Assembly (NCBI RefSeq): GCF_003049575.1
Contig: NZ_PYWI01000008.1
Location: 62,001 to 126,000, forward strand
Direction: 5' to 3'
DNA: 64,000 bases
Source: Lysinibacillus parviboronicapiens
Lineage (GTDB): Bacteria > Bacillota > Bacilli > Bacillales_A > Planococcaceae
Part shown: piece by piece, positions 37,430 through 47,361 of the stretch
Numbering within the stretch: the stretch's first letter is position 1
Layout of the letters: each line of letters starts with the position of its first letter
The notes under the pieces: model-generated
Told to the model about the DNA's origin: nothing
Seen by the model: the letters and a program-made list of their open reading frames with translations, nothing else
Database searches by the model: none
Position numbers and translations under genes: made by a program

Positions 37430-37546
37430 GTGCAGGATATACTCGTCCAACGAGCGAAAGAGGGAGATGCAGCATGTACGTTTATTGCTCCATATATTAT
37501 CTTTACGAAAGCATTGAAAAAAGTCATTTGTTGTACGTTCACCTGA
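37430..37546 (+). pseudogene. Truncated N-terminus of an ECF-type sigma factor
   Basis: A GTG with a very strong ribosome site (GGAAGGGGAG) starts MQDILVQRAKEGDAACTF, the opening of region 2 of many ECF sigma factors. It continues in an unrelated sequence and stops after 38 codons. No region 2.4 or region 4 follows in any frame before the MBL gene. A real 38-residue product cannot be excluded. Confidence 0.45.
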
Positions 37547-37606
37547 AAATGACTCACCATTCATTTTGTGCTACACTCTTTTTATAAAGGGAAAAGGGGG
37601 AAAATC

Positions 37607-38437
37607 GTGTATAAACTAGAGAAAAGCATTGAAATTGGACAGAATCGTGATGTGCACTGTGCACATGGCAAGGTAGCCGTTCAGGGTATTGGTATGAGTG
37701 TCTATAGCTTCTTTGTAGACGGCCTACTAATTGATACGGGTTCTAACTCGCTGTCGCAGGAGTTCCAATCGTTTTTTAACGAGCTGGCGATTGAGCAGGT
37801 GGCGCTGACACATGCACATGAGGATCATTCAGGAAATGCAGCATGGATACAGCAACAGCGTAATGTACCTATCTATATACATCGCGAGTCTGTAGATATT
37901 TGTGCACAGGATGGCGATTATCCATTGTATCGAGAGGCTCTGTGGGGCAAGAGGCCCGCGTTTGTGGCGCAGCCATTTGGCGACACACTACAAACGAAGT
38001 CGGCTACCTGGGATATTATCTCGACACCTGGACATACCACAGACCATCTATCGTTTTACAATCGGGCAAGCGGTGCCATGTTTACAGGAGATTTATATAT
38101 ACAGACGAAAACGAAGGTTGTGCTGGATGAAGAAAACATCGTACATACCTTGGCGTCGTTAAAGAAACTACTAAACTATGATTTTGAAACAGTTTATTGC
38201 TGTCATGCTGGCTTTTTAGCAGATGGCCGAGCAAGAATACAAGAGAAAATTACGTACTTAGAAGAATTAGAGGGCGAGGTCCGAAAACTTTATGACCAAG
38301 GGCACACAGTGGATGAAATAACAAAAACTATCTTCCGTCGCGATTATCCCATTACGAAAGCTTCGGGGGAGCAGTGGTCTTCAAAACATATTATCACGGC
38401 CTTGACACAACATTTTATGCAAGAGTCCTTACGCTAA
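37607..38437 (+). CDS. MBL-fold metallo-hydrolase
   Basis: 276 residues from the GTG at 37607 (AAGGGGG 6 bp upstream). The metallo-beta-lactamase motif THAHEDHSG is intact, with later ligands in TPGHTTDHLSFY, TGDLY and CCHAG. This binds two metals and hydrolyses an unknown substrate, commonly a thioester or phosphodiester in this fold. A C-terminal helical domain (residues about 215-276) is as in glyoxalase II-like relatives. The stop codon lies inside its terminator hairpin. Confidence 0.88.
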   Translation: MYKLEKSIEIGQNRDVHCAHGKVAVQGIGMSVYSFFVDGLLIDTGSNSLSQEFQSFFNELAIEQVALTHAHEDHSGNAAWIQQQRNVPIYIHRESVDICAQDGDYPLYREALWGKRPAFVAQPFGDTLQTKSATWDIISTPGHTTDHLSFYNRASGAMFTGDLYIQTKTKVVLDEENIVHTLASLKKLLNYDFETVYCCHAGFLADGRARIQEKITYLEELEGEVRKLYDQGHTVDEITKTIFRRDYPITKASGEQWSSKHIITALTQHFMQESLR

Positions 38438-38451
38438 GGGCTCTTTTTTTG
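38422..38451 (+). terminator. Intrinsic terminator of the MBL gene
   Basis: AGAGTCCTTA pairs with TAAGGGCTCT (one G-T pair), followed by seven T. Overlaps the last codons of the gene. Confidence 0.85.
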
Positions 38452-38592
38452 TGTCGTGGCTGAGGGAGTTGTTCGCTCGGGTGCATGGGAGGACCGCTCT
38501 GACTCTGTCTAAAAAAATAAATTTACTTAGACGAAGGAAACAATAATGGTTTCGTTGCAATAATAAAAATGATTGTGAAAAAATATGAAGAA

Positions 38593-38631
38593 ATTGTGAC
38601 AAAGTAAGGCGTCACAATGGATGCGCTTACA
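38593..38631 (+). promoter_or_regulatory. Operator candidates upstream of the malic enzyme gene
   Basis: ATTGTGAC (38593-38600) and GTCACAAT (38611-38618) form a perfect inverted repeat with a 10-bp spacer. Directly after, 38618-38631 read on the minus strand is TGTAAGCGCATCCA, which matches the CcpA cre consensus TGWAARCGNTWNCW at 13 of 14 positions. Several further TTGTGA half-sites (38573, 38637, 38758) lie in the 470-bp leader. Carbon and perhaps redox control of malate use is suggested. Confidence 0.45.
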
Positions 38632-38920
38632 TCAGTTTGTGAAATTCTTCTCATTTACTGAAGAAAAATACTATGTGAAAAGTTGAACAGGTTAAAAAGC
38701 GTTATACGTACATTTTCACGAAAGGTTTTCGTTGTATTAATTATGTTGAAATAATTGATTGTGAAAGTTATAACAAGACGAAAAAATGACTTTAATGATA
38801 AATAAAGGCGTATTTTCAAAGATAAAATATAATTATCAGAATTTTTCGTTGACTATGTTTTCACAAAGTATTATGATTCTAGAATACAAAGAAAACTTAA
38901 AGGGAAAAGGATGGGGTCGA

Positions 38921-40123
38921 ATGGATATTATGAAAAAGGCATTAGATATGCATGCGCATTATAGTGGGAAATTAGAGGTTATTTCAAAGGTGCCGATGCA
39001 GGATTCCTATGATCTCAGCCTTGCTTACTCACCAGGTGTAGCTGCTCCATGTGTGGAGATTGAAAAAAATCCATCGTTAGTTTATGACTATACAATGAAG
39101 GGGAATATGGTGGCGATTGTGTCGGATGGGACGGCAGTGCTTGGCTTAGGAGATATTGGACCAAAAGCGGCGTTACCTGTTATGGAGGGAAAGGCTATTT
39201 TATTAAAGCGTTTTGCCAATGTTGATGCTTTTCCAATTTGTTTAGATACGAAAAGTACGGATGAAATCGTCAGCATTGTGAAGGCGCTTGCCCCAACATT
39301 TGGCGCTGTGAATTTAGAAGATATTTCGGCACCACGATGCTTTGAAATAGAAGACCGTCTGCGTCAGGAATGTGATATTCCTGTGTTCCACGATGATCAG
39401 CATGGGACGGCTATTGTCGTAGGGGCAGGAATGATGAATGCCAATCGTATCGTGAAAAAAGATGTGGAGACAATGAAGATTGTCATTAATGGTGCGGGGG
39501 CTGCGGGCATTGCGATCCTCAGAATTCTTGTGCAAATGGGCTATAAAAACCTTTATATGTGTGATACCAAGGGCCTTATTTATGAAGGGCGTGTAGAAGG
39601 CATGAATCCGATTAAAGAGACAGTTGCCCATTTAACAAATCCACAAAAAGTACACGGTACATTGGAGGATGCACTCGTAGGTGCTGATGTCTTTATCGGC
39701 GTATCCGTTGCAAATTTACTGACAGAAGCGCATATTGCTTCCATGAATGAAAATCCAGTTGTCTTTGCACTAGCCAATCCACATCCGGAAATTACGTATG
39801 ACAATGCAAAAGCTTGGGGCGTCCGTATTATGGGAACAGGACGTTCAGATTATCCAAACCAAATTAATAATGTTCTTGCTTTCCCGGGTATTTTCCGTGG
39901 GGCATTGGATGTTCGAGCAACAGATATTAATGAAGCGATGAAGTTAGCGGCAGTGGAAGCCATTGCGTCACTTGTAAGTGATAAAGAATTGAATGAAGAA
40001 TATATCGTACCGAAATCATTAGATGATAGAGTTGTAGAAATCGTTTCACGTGCTGTTAGCGGCGCGGCTGTTGAATCAGGCGTATCTGAGCTATTCCAGC
40101 AAACGACAGTTCTCACAGTATAA
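38921..40123 (+). CDS. NAD(P)-dependent malic enzyme (oxaloacetate-decarboxylating)
   Basis: 400 residues from the ATG at 38921 (AAAAGGA upstream), where family homology starts; longer in-frame extensions are unlike the family. Motifs: AYSPGVAAPC, DYTMKGNMVAIVSDGTAVLG, VNLEDISAPRCFEIE, PVFHDDQHGTAIVVGAG and the nucleotide fold NGAGAAGIAILR. This is the short bacterial form (YtsJ type): malate plus NAD(P)+ gives pyruvate plus CO2. The unusually long leader carries a cre-like site and an inverted repeat. Confidence 0.93.
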   Translation: MDIMKKALDMHAHYSGKLEVISKVPMQDSYDLSLAYSPGVAAPCVEIEKNPSLVYDYTMKGNMVAIVSDGTAVLGLGDIGPKAALPVMEGKAILLKRFANVDAFPICLDTKSTDEIVSIVKALAPTFGAVNLEDISAPRCFEIEDRLRQECDIPVFHDDQHGTAIVVGAGMMNANRIVKKDVETMKIVINGAGAAGIAILRILVQMGYKNLYMCDTKGLIYEGRVEGMNPIKETVAHLTNPQKVHGTLEDALVGADVFIGVSVANLLTEAHIASMNENPVVFALANPHPEITYDNAKAWGVRIMGTGRSDYPNQINNVLAFPGIFRGALDVRATDINEAMKLAAVEAIASLVSDKELNEEYIVPKSLDDRVVEIVSRAVSGAAVESGVSELFQQTTVLTV

Positions 40124-40154
40124 ATAACTATAAATAAATGAGAGATACCTAGAG

Positions 40155-40186
40155 GGAGGCCATCAAGCAGATGGTCTCCTTTTTTT
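40155..40186 (+). terminator. Intrinsic terminator of the malic enzyme gene
   Basis: GGAGGCCATC (40155-40164), loop AAGCA, GATGGTCTCC (40170-40179), seven T. Confidence 0.92.
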
Positions 40187-40427
40187 GGTAGCTCGAAAGT
40201 AGTTATTTTTTGTTAGTAATGTCTATATTGTGCTCGAAAAGTGTTGTTTTATGTCTAGTTGTGTACTAAAATGAGTATTATGTAATAATCAGTGTAATAA
40301 ATTAGATAGCCATTATAATTATGAAATAAAAAATAACTATCATTATAGTTAAAAAGAATTGTTACTATAATTGGTTTTTGTAGATAAAAAGTTTTATATA
40401 AATAATACGACAAAGGAGTGAGCCAAT

Positions 40428-42175
40428 TTGAAATCCATTATAAAATTTCATTCCATAAAAACAAAGCTTATCCTGTTCTCATTATTCCTTTTAATGATGC
40501 CATTAGTAGCTTTGAGTTTTTTTAGCTATCAACAAAGTAAGTCTAGTTTAGAGGCTGTCGGAAAAGAGAATTTAAAAAACAGCGTAGAAATAACACATGA
40601 AATGATTAAAATGTTACATAAAGAGGTTGAAACAGGAAGGTTACCATTGGCAGAAGCGCAAGAGACAGTAAAGGTAGCGATATTAGGTGAAAAAACGGCT
40701 GAGGGGAAAAGACCACTCAATGAAAACATTAACCTCGGTGACAACGGGTATATTTTCGTTATCAATCAGGTGGGGGATACACTTGCCCATCCCACTAATG
40801 AAGGAATGAATGTTTGGGATTTAGTTGATAGTAAGGGGTTGCGGTGGATTCAAGAAACCGTTAAAGTCGCTAACAAAGGCGGGGATTTTGTCACTTATGA
40901 ATGGCCTTTGCCAAATACAGAGACGCCTGCGAAGAAAATTGTCTATGCAAAATTGGATCCACATTGGGGTTGGGTCATTGGGGCAAGTACATATACGGAA
41001 GAATTTGATAGGCCGGCTGATTATATATTAAAACTAACCTTAATCGTCATGGGTATAACATTTGCTTTGGGGATTATAATTATTTGGAAATATGCGAGTG
41101 GTATGGCAAGGCCAATTAATCAAGTAGCGGAGGCAATGGTTCTTTTTGCAGAAGGGGACTTATCGCGTGAAAATATTGATATTAAATCAACTGATGAAAT
41201 TGGCAAATTAGCAAGTGCGATGAATCAAATGCACAACAAAATAAAAAATATGATTGATAAAATTTTGCAAGCATCAGACCTCATTAGTCGCTCGAGTGAT
41301 GAGCTATCACAATCGGCGATTGAAGTGAAAACGGGGACGGAACAAGTAGCAGTAACGATGCTTGATTTAGCAACGGGCGCAGAAAAGCAAGCCCATCATT
41401 CAAGTGAATTAACGTCTTTCATGGAAAACTTCACTGCTGATTTACACGAAACACATAAACACGGTGAGCATATTCGCCAGGCATCCATTGAGGTATTGAA
41501 TCTTACTAATGATGGTAGCCGTTTAATGACTTCTTCAAATGAACAAATGGCAAAGATCGATGACATTGTTCAAAATGCCGTCGAAAAAGTCAAAAAATTA
41601 GACGCTAGTCTCGGGAAATTTCGAAATTAGTGATCGTCATCAAAGATATAGCCAATCAAACGAATTTATTGGCTTTAAATGCCGCTATTGAGGCGGCAAG
41701 AGCTGGTGAGCATGGCAATGGTTTTGCGATTGTTGCAGATGAAGTAAGGAAACTTGCTGAGCAAGTAGCCTTTTCGGTGAATGATATTACAGACATTGTC
41801 ACGAACATCCAACAAGATTTTGGTGTAGTAACTGGCTCGTTAGAGAATGGCTATAAAGAGGTAAAACAAGGTTCAGAACAAATTAAAGCAACGAGTGAAA
41901 CCTTTAATACGATTAGTGATGCCATTACGGATGTTGTAGAAAGCGTTAAGTTGATTTCCACGAATTTATCGATGGTAGCGCAAGATGGCCAAAAAATGAA
42001 TAGCTCCATTCAGGAGATTGCGGCAGTTGCCGAACAATCAGCAGCGGGCATTGAACAAACGACAGCTACAACCGAGCAGACCAGTACTTCAATGGAAGAG
42101 ATGTCTGGAAAAACAGCACAGCTTGCTGAATTAGCACAAAACATGAATGCGCTAATTACTCATTTTAAACTGTAG
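40428..42175 (+). pseudogene. Methyl-accepting chemotaxis protein, frameshifted
   Basis: TTG start with AAAGGAG. First frame (40428-41629): helix 1, a single-Cache-type sensor (GDNGYIFVINQVGDTLAHPT), helix 2 at about residues 200-222, a HAMP domain and the start of the signalling coiled coil, ending abruptly at LGKFRN. The rest (about 41620-42175) is in another frame with the invariant hairpin tip [20 protein letters not shown]. Adding one A in the run GGGAAATTT (41613-41621) would restore [16 protein letters not shown]. The tip that contacts CheA/CheW is therefore lost unless a frameshift or sequencing error explains it. Confidence 0.88.
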
Positions 42176-42210
42176 AAAACTTGGGAAAATCAATTATTGC
42201 AAAATAAAAA

Positions 42211-42250
42211 AATCTCCCGCACTCATCGTTGAGCGGGGAGGTTTTTTTAC
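42211..42250. terminator. Bidirectional terminator between convergent genes
   Basis: CTCCCGC (42214-42220) and CTCA pair with TGAG and CGGGGAG (to 42240), with an A-run before and a T-run after. Confidence 0.8.
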
Positions 42251-42897
42251 ATTAAGCCGACACCAATTATGCCAATAACGAGAACCATAATCAGGATAAA
42301 GAACACGATGCCTAAAATAATGGTAGGAATAAAGATAGTAAAGAATGCCTTCCAATTTGAAATTTGGTGTGCTTCTCCTACAACGCCGACAGTGACAACA
42401 ACAGACCAAATCGTAACAACCAAAGTTGCTAATAACGTTGGCCAAAAAATCCACGGTATTGATCCGATAAAATTCGCATCCATTAAAGATTCTGGTGAAG
42501 TAAATAACCAAATTAAATAAAAAGGAATCAAGGCGATAAATGGAACGGCGCTTAAGCTCAGTGCTTTAAATAATCCGGAGAATGTTGCCGTCCCTTTAAA
42601 TAGTTTCCCGAATATCCAAAAGATAAAAGCGGAGATGGCAGTACCAATAATTCCAGCAATCGGTGCTAAAATCACACAAAATAGCGCGATAATCCAAGGG
42701 GATAATTCTGGCATAAAATTACTATCTATAAGGCCAGAAAGCAATGAACCGATATAACCGATTGACAATACAAGAATCGCAAAGCCAGTGGATTTAACAT
42801 CAATCATAAAACGTGCTGTTTGTTTAGGATGCATCCATACATGCAAAAACGGATTAACATTTTGCCTATCTTGCGGTGTATCCTTATAGTTTTCCAT
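42247..42897 (-). CDS. YIP1-family integral membrane protein
   Basis: 216 residues. A short soluble N-terminus (NVNPFLHVWMHPKQTARFMI) is followed by five or more hydrophobic helices, including WIIALFCVILAPIAGIIGTA and WPTLLATLVVTIWSVVVTVG, the Yip1 domain layout. Bacterial YIP1 proteins have no settled function. It is monocistronic and convergent with the chemoreceptor gene, sharing its terminator. Confidence 0.82.
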   Translation of the reverse strand: MENYKDTPQDRQNVNPFLHVWMHPKQTARFMIDVKSTGFAILVLSIGYIGSLLSGLIDSNFMPELSPWIIALFCVILAPIAGIIGTAISAFIFWIFGKLFKGTATFSGLFKALSLSAVPFIALIPFYLIWLFTSPESLMDANFIGSIPWIFWPTLLATLVVTIWSVVVTVGVVGEAHQISNWKAFFTIFIPTIILGIVFFILIMVLVIGIIGVGLM

Positions 42898-43047
42898 TAA
42901 ACTACCTCCAAAAATAATAGAATAATTGCATATTGCGTATAGTTAATATACGACAGGGGTGATGAAAAGTTTCATAAAAAAGGAAAGAAGATGATCTAAG
43001 GCTTCTGCCAGTCAACATCTTCAGCTACACGACGGCTTAAATGAAAT

Positions 43048-43074
43048 ATAAAAAGAGCCGCATCACAGCGGCTC
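43048..43074 (-). terminator. Terminator of purC
   Basis: GAGCCGC (43055-43061), loop ATCACA, GCGGCTC (43068-43074). The T-run (TTTTTATAT) follows on the minus strand. Confidence 0.88.
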
Positions 43075-43086
43075 CGTTCAGCTTTG

Positions 43087-43773
43087 TTATTCAGCTAGCA
43101 TCATTTTTTCAAGTTCTAATGGTTCGATGTATTGTTCGCCTTTGTAAGCACGCATATTTCCACCTGAAATTTCATCAATCAATAAAATTTCATTTGTTTG
43201 TGCATCGCGACCAAATTCTAATTTAATATCGTAAAGTGTTAAACCCTTTTTCGCAAGCTCTGCGCCAACGAATGTTGAAATTTCAATCGTGCGTTGCTTT
43301 AAGATAGCATATTCTTCATGAGTTAACAGGTTTAACATAGCTAAAGCATCTTCAGAAATAGGAGGATCTAGGCGATCGTCATCTTTAATTGTTACTTCAA
43401 CGAAAGAATCTAAATCTTGTCCTTCTTGTACGTAAGCACCATAGCGGCGTAAGAAAGAACCAACAGCTTTGAAGCGGCAAATTACTTCTAACCCTTTACC
43501 GAAAACTGTTGCAGGTTTTACAGTCATTGTTGCATCGTCGAAGTTTGCATCTACGTAGTGAGTAGGGACACCTTGTTCGTTTAGTTTTGAGTAGAAATAA
43601 GAAGTTAAGCGAAGACCAGCAAGACCAGCACCGTCAATTGTTAAACCTACAGTGTTTGCGCCCGGATCGAATACGCCGTTTTCACCAGTTACATCATCTT
43701 TGAATTTTAATAAGTAATGACCATCTTCTAGTTTGAACACATTTTTCGTTTTACCTGTATACAATAATTCCAC
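43087..43773 (-). CDS. purC: Phosphoribosylaminoimidazole-succinocarboxamide synthase (SAICAR synthase)
   Basis: 228 residues from the GTG at 43773, which follows GGAGGG by 7 bp; the ATG at 43794 precedes that site. Motifs: LLYTGKTKNVF, RRYGAYVQEG, EVTIKDDDRLDPPI and the ATP-site LYDIKLEFGRDAQTNEILLI followed by DEISGG. It makes SAICAR from CAIR, aspartate and ATP in purine synthesis. It is alone, outside a pur operon, with its own PurBox-like sites and terminator. A second copy in the main operon or relocation from it cannot be distinguished here. Confidence 0.95.
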   Translation of the reverse strand: MELLYTGKTKNVFKLEDGHYLLKFKDDVTGENGVFDPGANTVGLTIDGAGLAGLRLTSYFYSKLNEQGVPTHYVDANFDDATMTVKPATVFGKGLEVICRFKAVGSFLRRYGAYVQEGQDLDSFVEVTIKDDDRLDPPISEDALAMLNLLTHEEYAILKQRTIEISTFVGAELAKKGLTLYDIKLEFGRDAQTNEILLIDEISGGNMRAYKGEQYIEPLELEKMMLAE

Positions 43774-43810
43774 TAAAAACCCTCCAATATTCATAGTACC
43801 TTATGATTAT

Positions 43811-43854
43811 AACACGAATGTTTTAAATGTTTAATATAAAAAACGTTCGTTTTA
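43811..43854 (-). promoter_or_regulatory. Pair of PurBox-like operators upstream of purC
   Basis: AACACGAATGTTT (plus, from 43811) and AAAACGAACGTTT (minus, about 43841-43853) are oppositely oriented, each with the CGAA(C/T) core of the B. subtilis PurR box (AWWWCCGAACWWT, two or three mismatches). Inner spacing is about 17 bp, as required for PurR binding. Confidence 0.5.
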
Positions 43855-43890
43855 ATCAATAATTTCTCTGTTTTTGATCTCGTAATCTAC

Positions 43891-43980
43891 AAAAAAATAA
43901 GATGATAACGAATGATCGCTATCATCTTGGTGGAATTAAGAAAATTTAAACTTTTTCCGGTAGGCGTGTGCTACCGGAAA
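43891..43980 (-). terminator. Two tandem terminators after gdhA
   Basis: Hairpin 1: TTTCCGGTAG (43954-43963) with 43971-43980. Hairpin 2: AAGATGATA (43899-43907) with 43920-43928, followed on the minus strand by ATTTTTTTG. Together they insulate purC from gdhA transcription. Confidence 0.85.
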
Positions 43981-44021
43981 GGTCCAATTCCATCAGAGGC
44001 TAAATTGAAAAAAGACTGTAC

Positions 44022-45395
44022 TTAATAGACACCTTCAGATAGCATACCATCTGCAACTTTGATGAAACCAGCGATGTTTGCACCCACAACAAGGTTACCA
44101 GGGAAGCCATATTTATCAGCAGCTGCTTTACTATCCGCATAAATGTCTTTCATAATTTGGTGTAGTTTAGCATCTACTTCTTCAAATGACCAGAATACAC
44201 GGCTAGAATCTTGTGCCATTTCAAGTGCAGATACAGCAACACCGCCAGCATTTGCTGCTTTCGCAGGACCGAATAATACACCAGCTTCTAAAAATTCATT
44301 AATTGCTTCAAGGTCAGATGGCATGTTTGCACCTTCACCAACTGCTTGCACACCATTTGAAATTAAAGTACGAGCCGCGTCGCCATTAATTTCGTTTTGT
44401 GTAGCACATGGTAGTGCGATATCACACGGAATTGACCAGATACCTGTGCAACCTTCTGTGAATGTAGCATTTGGACGATAGTTTAGGTATGTTGAGATAC
44501 GATCACCTTTTACTTCCTTGATTTCCTTAATGGCATCAAGGTCTAAACCGTCTGGATCGTAAACATAGCCTGAAGAGTCAGAGCAAGCTACTACTTTTGC
44601 ACCGTATTGCTGCGCTTTTTCGATTGCGTAAGTTGAAACGTTACCTGAACCTGAAACGACAACAGTTTTGCCCTCGAATGAATCATTGGCATCTTGTAGC
44701 ATTTCTTTTACAAAGTATACTGTACCATAACCAGTAGCTTCTTTACGCGCTAATGAACCACCGTAACCAGGAGTTTTACCAGTTAAAACACCCGATTCGT
44801 TTGCTTTTGTTAAACGTTTGTATTGACCCCATAAATAGCCCACTTCACGAGCACCTACACCAATATCACCAGCAGGAACATCGACATCTGGACCGATATG
44901 ACGGTATAATTCAGTCATGAATGCTTGACAGAAGCGCATGATTTCTGAGTCTGATTTTCCTTTAGGATTGAAGTTAGAGCCACCTTTACCACCACCGATT
45001 GGTTGGCCAGTTAACGCATTTTTGAAAATTTGTTCAAAACCTAAGAATTTAATGATTGATTCGTTTACGGAAGGGTGGAAGCGAAGACCACCTTTATACG
45101 GGCCCATTACGTTGCTGTATTGCACACGGTAACCACGGTTTACTTGAACTTGGTTGTGATCATCTTGCCATGCTACGCGGAAGGAAATAATGCGATCTGG
45201 TTCCACGATTCGAGATAAGATATTTGCTTTAATATATTCAGGGTGTTGTGCAAATACAGGCACTAATGAGATGAAAATCTCTTCAGCTGCTTGTAAGAAC
45301 TCCGCTTGATGACTGTTTTGTTGTTTCAATTGCTCGAATACGCCATCTACGTATTCTTTCGCTAATTGCTCGTTGCTTACAGTTGTTGTTGTCAT
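44022..45395 (-). CDS. gdhA: NADP-specific glutamate dehydrogenase
   Basis: 457 residues from the ATG at 45395, behind GGAGG; the ATG at 45410 lies before that site. Motifs of the 450-residue hexameric (biosynthetic) class: GPYKGGLRFHPSVNESIIKF, PIGGGKGGSNFNPKGKSD (residues 132-149), VPAGDIGVGAREVGYLWGQY and the nucleotide fold VVSGSGNVSTYA. It assimilates ammonium onto 2-oxoglutarate. Many Bacilli have only the catabolic RocG/GudB type of about 420 residues, so this gene adds an ammonium-assimilating route beside glutamine synthetase/GOGAT. No TnrA/GlnR site was recognised. Confidence 0.95.
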   Translation of the reverse strand: MTTTTVSNEQLAKEYVDGVFEQLKQQNSHQAEFLQAAEEIFISLVPVFAQHPEYIKANILSRIVEPDRIISFRVAWQDDHNQVQVNRGYRVQYSNVMGPYKGGLRFHPSVNESIIKFLGFEQIFKNALTGQPIGGGKGGSNFNPKGKSDSEIMRFCQAFMTELYRHIGPDVDVPAGDIGVGAREVGYLWGQYKRLTKANESGVLTGKTPGYGGSLARKEATGYGTVYFVKEMLQDANDSFEGKTVVVSGSGNVSTYAIEKAQQYGAKVVACSDSSGYVYDPDGLDLDAIKEIKEVKGDRISTYLNYRPNATFTEGCTGIWSIPCDIALPCATQNEINGDAARTLISNGVQAVGEGANMPSDLEAINEFLEAGVLFGPAKAANAGGVAVSALEMAQDSSRVFWSFEEVDAKLHQIMKDIYADSKAAADKYGFPGNLVVGANIAGFIKVADGMLSEGVY

Positions 45396-45581
45396 AGTGA
45401 AAACCTCCAAATGTTTGATAGGTGTATCGTATATCTATTTTTCACACTATTCAATAAAATACTTTTTCCAAGGACGTAAAGTTTGTGAAAAAATGAGCAA
45501 GTAGGGTGTGGAAATTATTATATTAAAATAATTAAAAGATGATTAATTCATCTGATTGTGAGAAGGGAATGATGCCTTATT

Positions 45582-46055
45582 GTGAAGTTATTAATTGATG
45601 CAGATGCCTGTCCAGTCGTGGATTTAGCGCTATCTATATCATCTGAGTATGAGATTGAAACTATCTTGTTTTGCGATACATCCCACCGTATTGAACGTGA
45701 TAATGTAATAACAATTATGGTACCCAAGGGTCCAGATTCGGTTGATTTCACGCTAGTGAATGCGCTTTCAAAATACGATATTGTCATTACACAGGATTAT
45801 GGTTTAGCTGCCATGGTTTTGGCGAGGGGTGGCTATCCAATCGATCAAAATGGACGGGAAATGTCAGATGAAAACATCGAACGTTTGCTCGATATGCGCC
45901 ATGTTGGACAGAAAATCAGGCGTGCAGGTGGACGAACCAAGGGACCAAAAAAACGAACGCAAGAAAACAATATTTCGTTCGAATTGAAATTTCGACAAAT
46001 TTGTGAACGAGCACTTTTAGCGAAGAAAATGGAGGCGTCAGCAGATGAAAAATGA
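45582..46055 (+). CDS. YaiI/YqxD family protein (DUF188)
   Basis: 157 residues. The start [20 protein letters not shown] and the later [20 protein letters not shown] plus [17 protein letters not shown] are invariant in this PIN-like family. Asp residues in DADAC and QDYGLA suggest a metal site and a nuclease-like fold; no activity is established. The GTG start has a distant ribosome site (GAAGGGA, about 13 bp). Its end overlaps dsdA by 11 bp, so the two are translationally coupled. Confidence 0.9.
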   Translation: MKLLIDADACPVVDLALSISSEYEIETILFCDTSHRIERDNVITIMVPKGPDSVDFTLVNALSKYDIVITQDYGLAAMVLARGGYPIDQNGREMSDENIERLLDMRHVGQKIRRAGGRTKGPKKRTQENNISFELKFRQICERALLAKKMEASADEK

Positions 46056-47361
46056 ACGAAAACACGAACTATTTAAGCGACATCCGTTATTAAAAAACAT
46101 GGCAAAAGCCGATACTGTCTTTTGGGAAAATACAAAATGGCAGAAAAAGGCGAGGACTGAGCTCTTTTCGATGAAGGAGGTAGAGGATGCGGAAGAAACG
46201 CTTAAACGCTTTTCTTCCTATTTAATAGTGGCTTTCCCTGAACTTGCGAAAAGTGGGGGACTTATTGAATCAGCTATAAAAGAGATACCGGCTATGAAAG
46301 AAGCACTTGAACAAAAATATCACCTATTGATTGCTGGCCGTTTCCTATTGAAATGTGATAATACATTACCGATTTCAGGCTCTATTAAAGCTCGTGGTGG
46401 TATTTATGAAGTACTAAAACATGCGGAGCGACTTGCCATAGCTCATGGGAAACTTAAAAAAGAGGATGATTATGCTGTTTTAGCTACGGAAGAACTACGC
46501 GCGTTTTTCCAACAGTACACGATTGCAGTAGGTTCTACAGGTAATTTGGGGTTAAGTATCGGCATTATGGGTAAAAAACTCGGCTTTAATGTCGTTGTAC
46601 ATATGTCGAGTGACGCAAAAGAGTGGAAGAAGGCGTTGCTGAAAGAAAAAGGTGCGACTGTTATTGAATATGAAGCAGATTATAGTGTAGCTGTTGAACA
46701 AGGACGTCAGGAAGCCGAACAAGATCCACTGTGCCATTTTATTGATGACGAGAACTCAAAAGACTTATTTGCCGGTTATGCAGTGGCCGCAAAGCGTTTA
46801 AAGGTGCAATGTGAAAAGACGAACATTATAGTGGATGATGCACATCCATTGTTCGTGTATTTGCCTTGTGGTGTTGGTGGTGGACCAGGTGGGGTAGCGT
46901 ACGGTTTACGTGAAATTTTCGGAGAACACGTCCATATTTTCTTTGCTGAACCAGTGGCGTCTCCTTGCATGACAATTGGGCTGATGACAGGCTTACATGA
47001 CGCCATTAGCGTAGAAGATATCGGTCTGGACAATAAAACAGAAGCAGATGGATTAGCTGTGGGGCGTGCCTCAAAATTTGTGGGGAAAGTGATGGAAACG
47101 TATATAAATGGTTGCTATACAGTGAAAGATGAAGAATTATTTACTGCACTTAGATTAGCGCTGGCGTCGGAAGAGTTGTTTTTAGAGCCATCAGCCCATG
47201 CAGGAATGTTTGGTCCCATTCAATTGATGAAAAATGGGCAAGCTTATTTAGAGAAGCATGGATTAACGGAGAAAATGGCACAAGCGACGCATCTTGTATG
47301 GGCGACTGGCGGTAGTATGGTGCCACAAGAAATGCGCGAAGAGTATTTGAAAAAGGCATAA
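46045..47361 (+). CDS. dsdA: D-serine ammonia-lyase
   Basis: 438 residues. The PLP lysine is K115 in [12 protein letters not shown]. The PLP-phosphate cradle is [14 protein letters not shown], with [20 protein letters not shown] and [13 protein letters not shown] as family hallmarks. Converts D-serine to pyruvate and ammonia, which protects against D-serine and feeds carbon and nitrogen metabolism. It overlaps the DUF188 gene and has no DsdC/DsdX partner nearby. No clear terminator immediately follows. Confidence 0.95.
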   Translation: MKNERKHELFKRHPLLKNMAKADTVFWENTKWQKKARTELFSMKEVEDAEETLKRFSSYLIVAFPELAKSGGLIESAIKEIPAMKEALEQKYHLLIAGRFLLKCDNTLPISGSIKARGGIYEVLKHAERLAIAHGKLKKEDDYAVLATEELRAFFQQYTIAVGSTGNLGLSIGIMGKKLGFNVVVHMSSDAKEWKKALLKEKGATVIEYEADYSVAVEQGRQEAEQDPLCHFIDDENSKDLFAGYAVAAKRLKVQCEKTNIIVDDAHPLFVYLPCGVGGGPGGVAYGLREIFGEHVHIFFAEPVASPCMTIGLMTGLHDAISVEDIGLDNKTEADGLAVGRASKFVGKVMETYINGCYTVKDEELFTALRLALASEELFLEPSAHAGMFGPIQLMKNGQAYLEKHGLTEKMAQATHLVWATGGSMVPQEMREEYLKKA

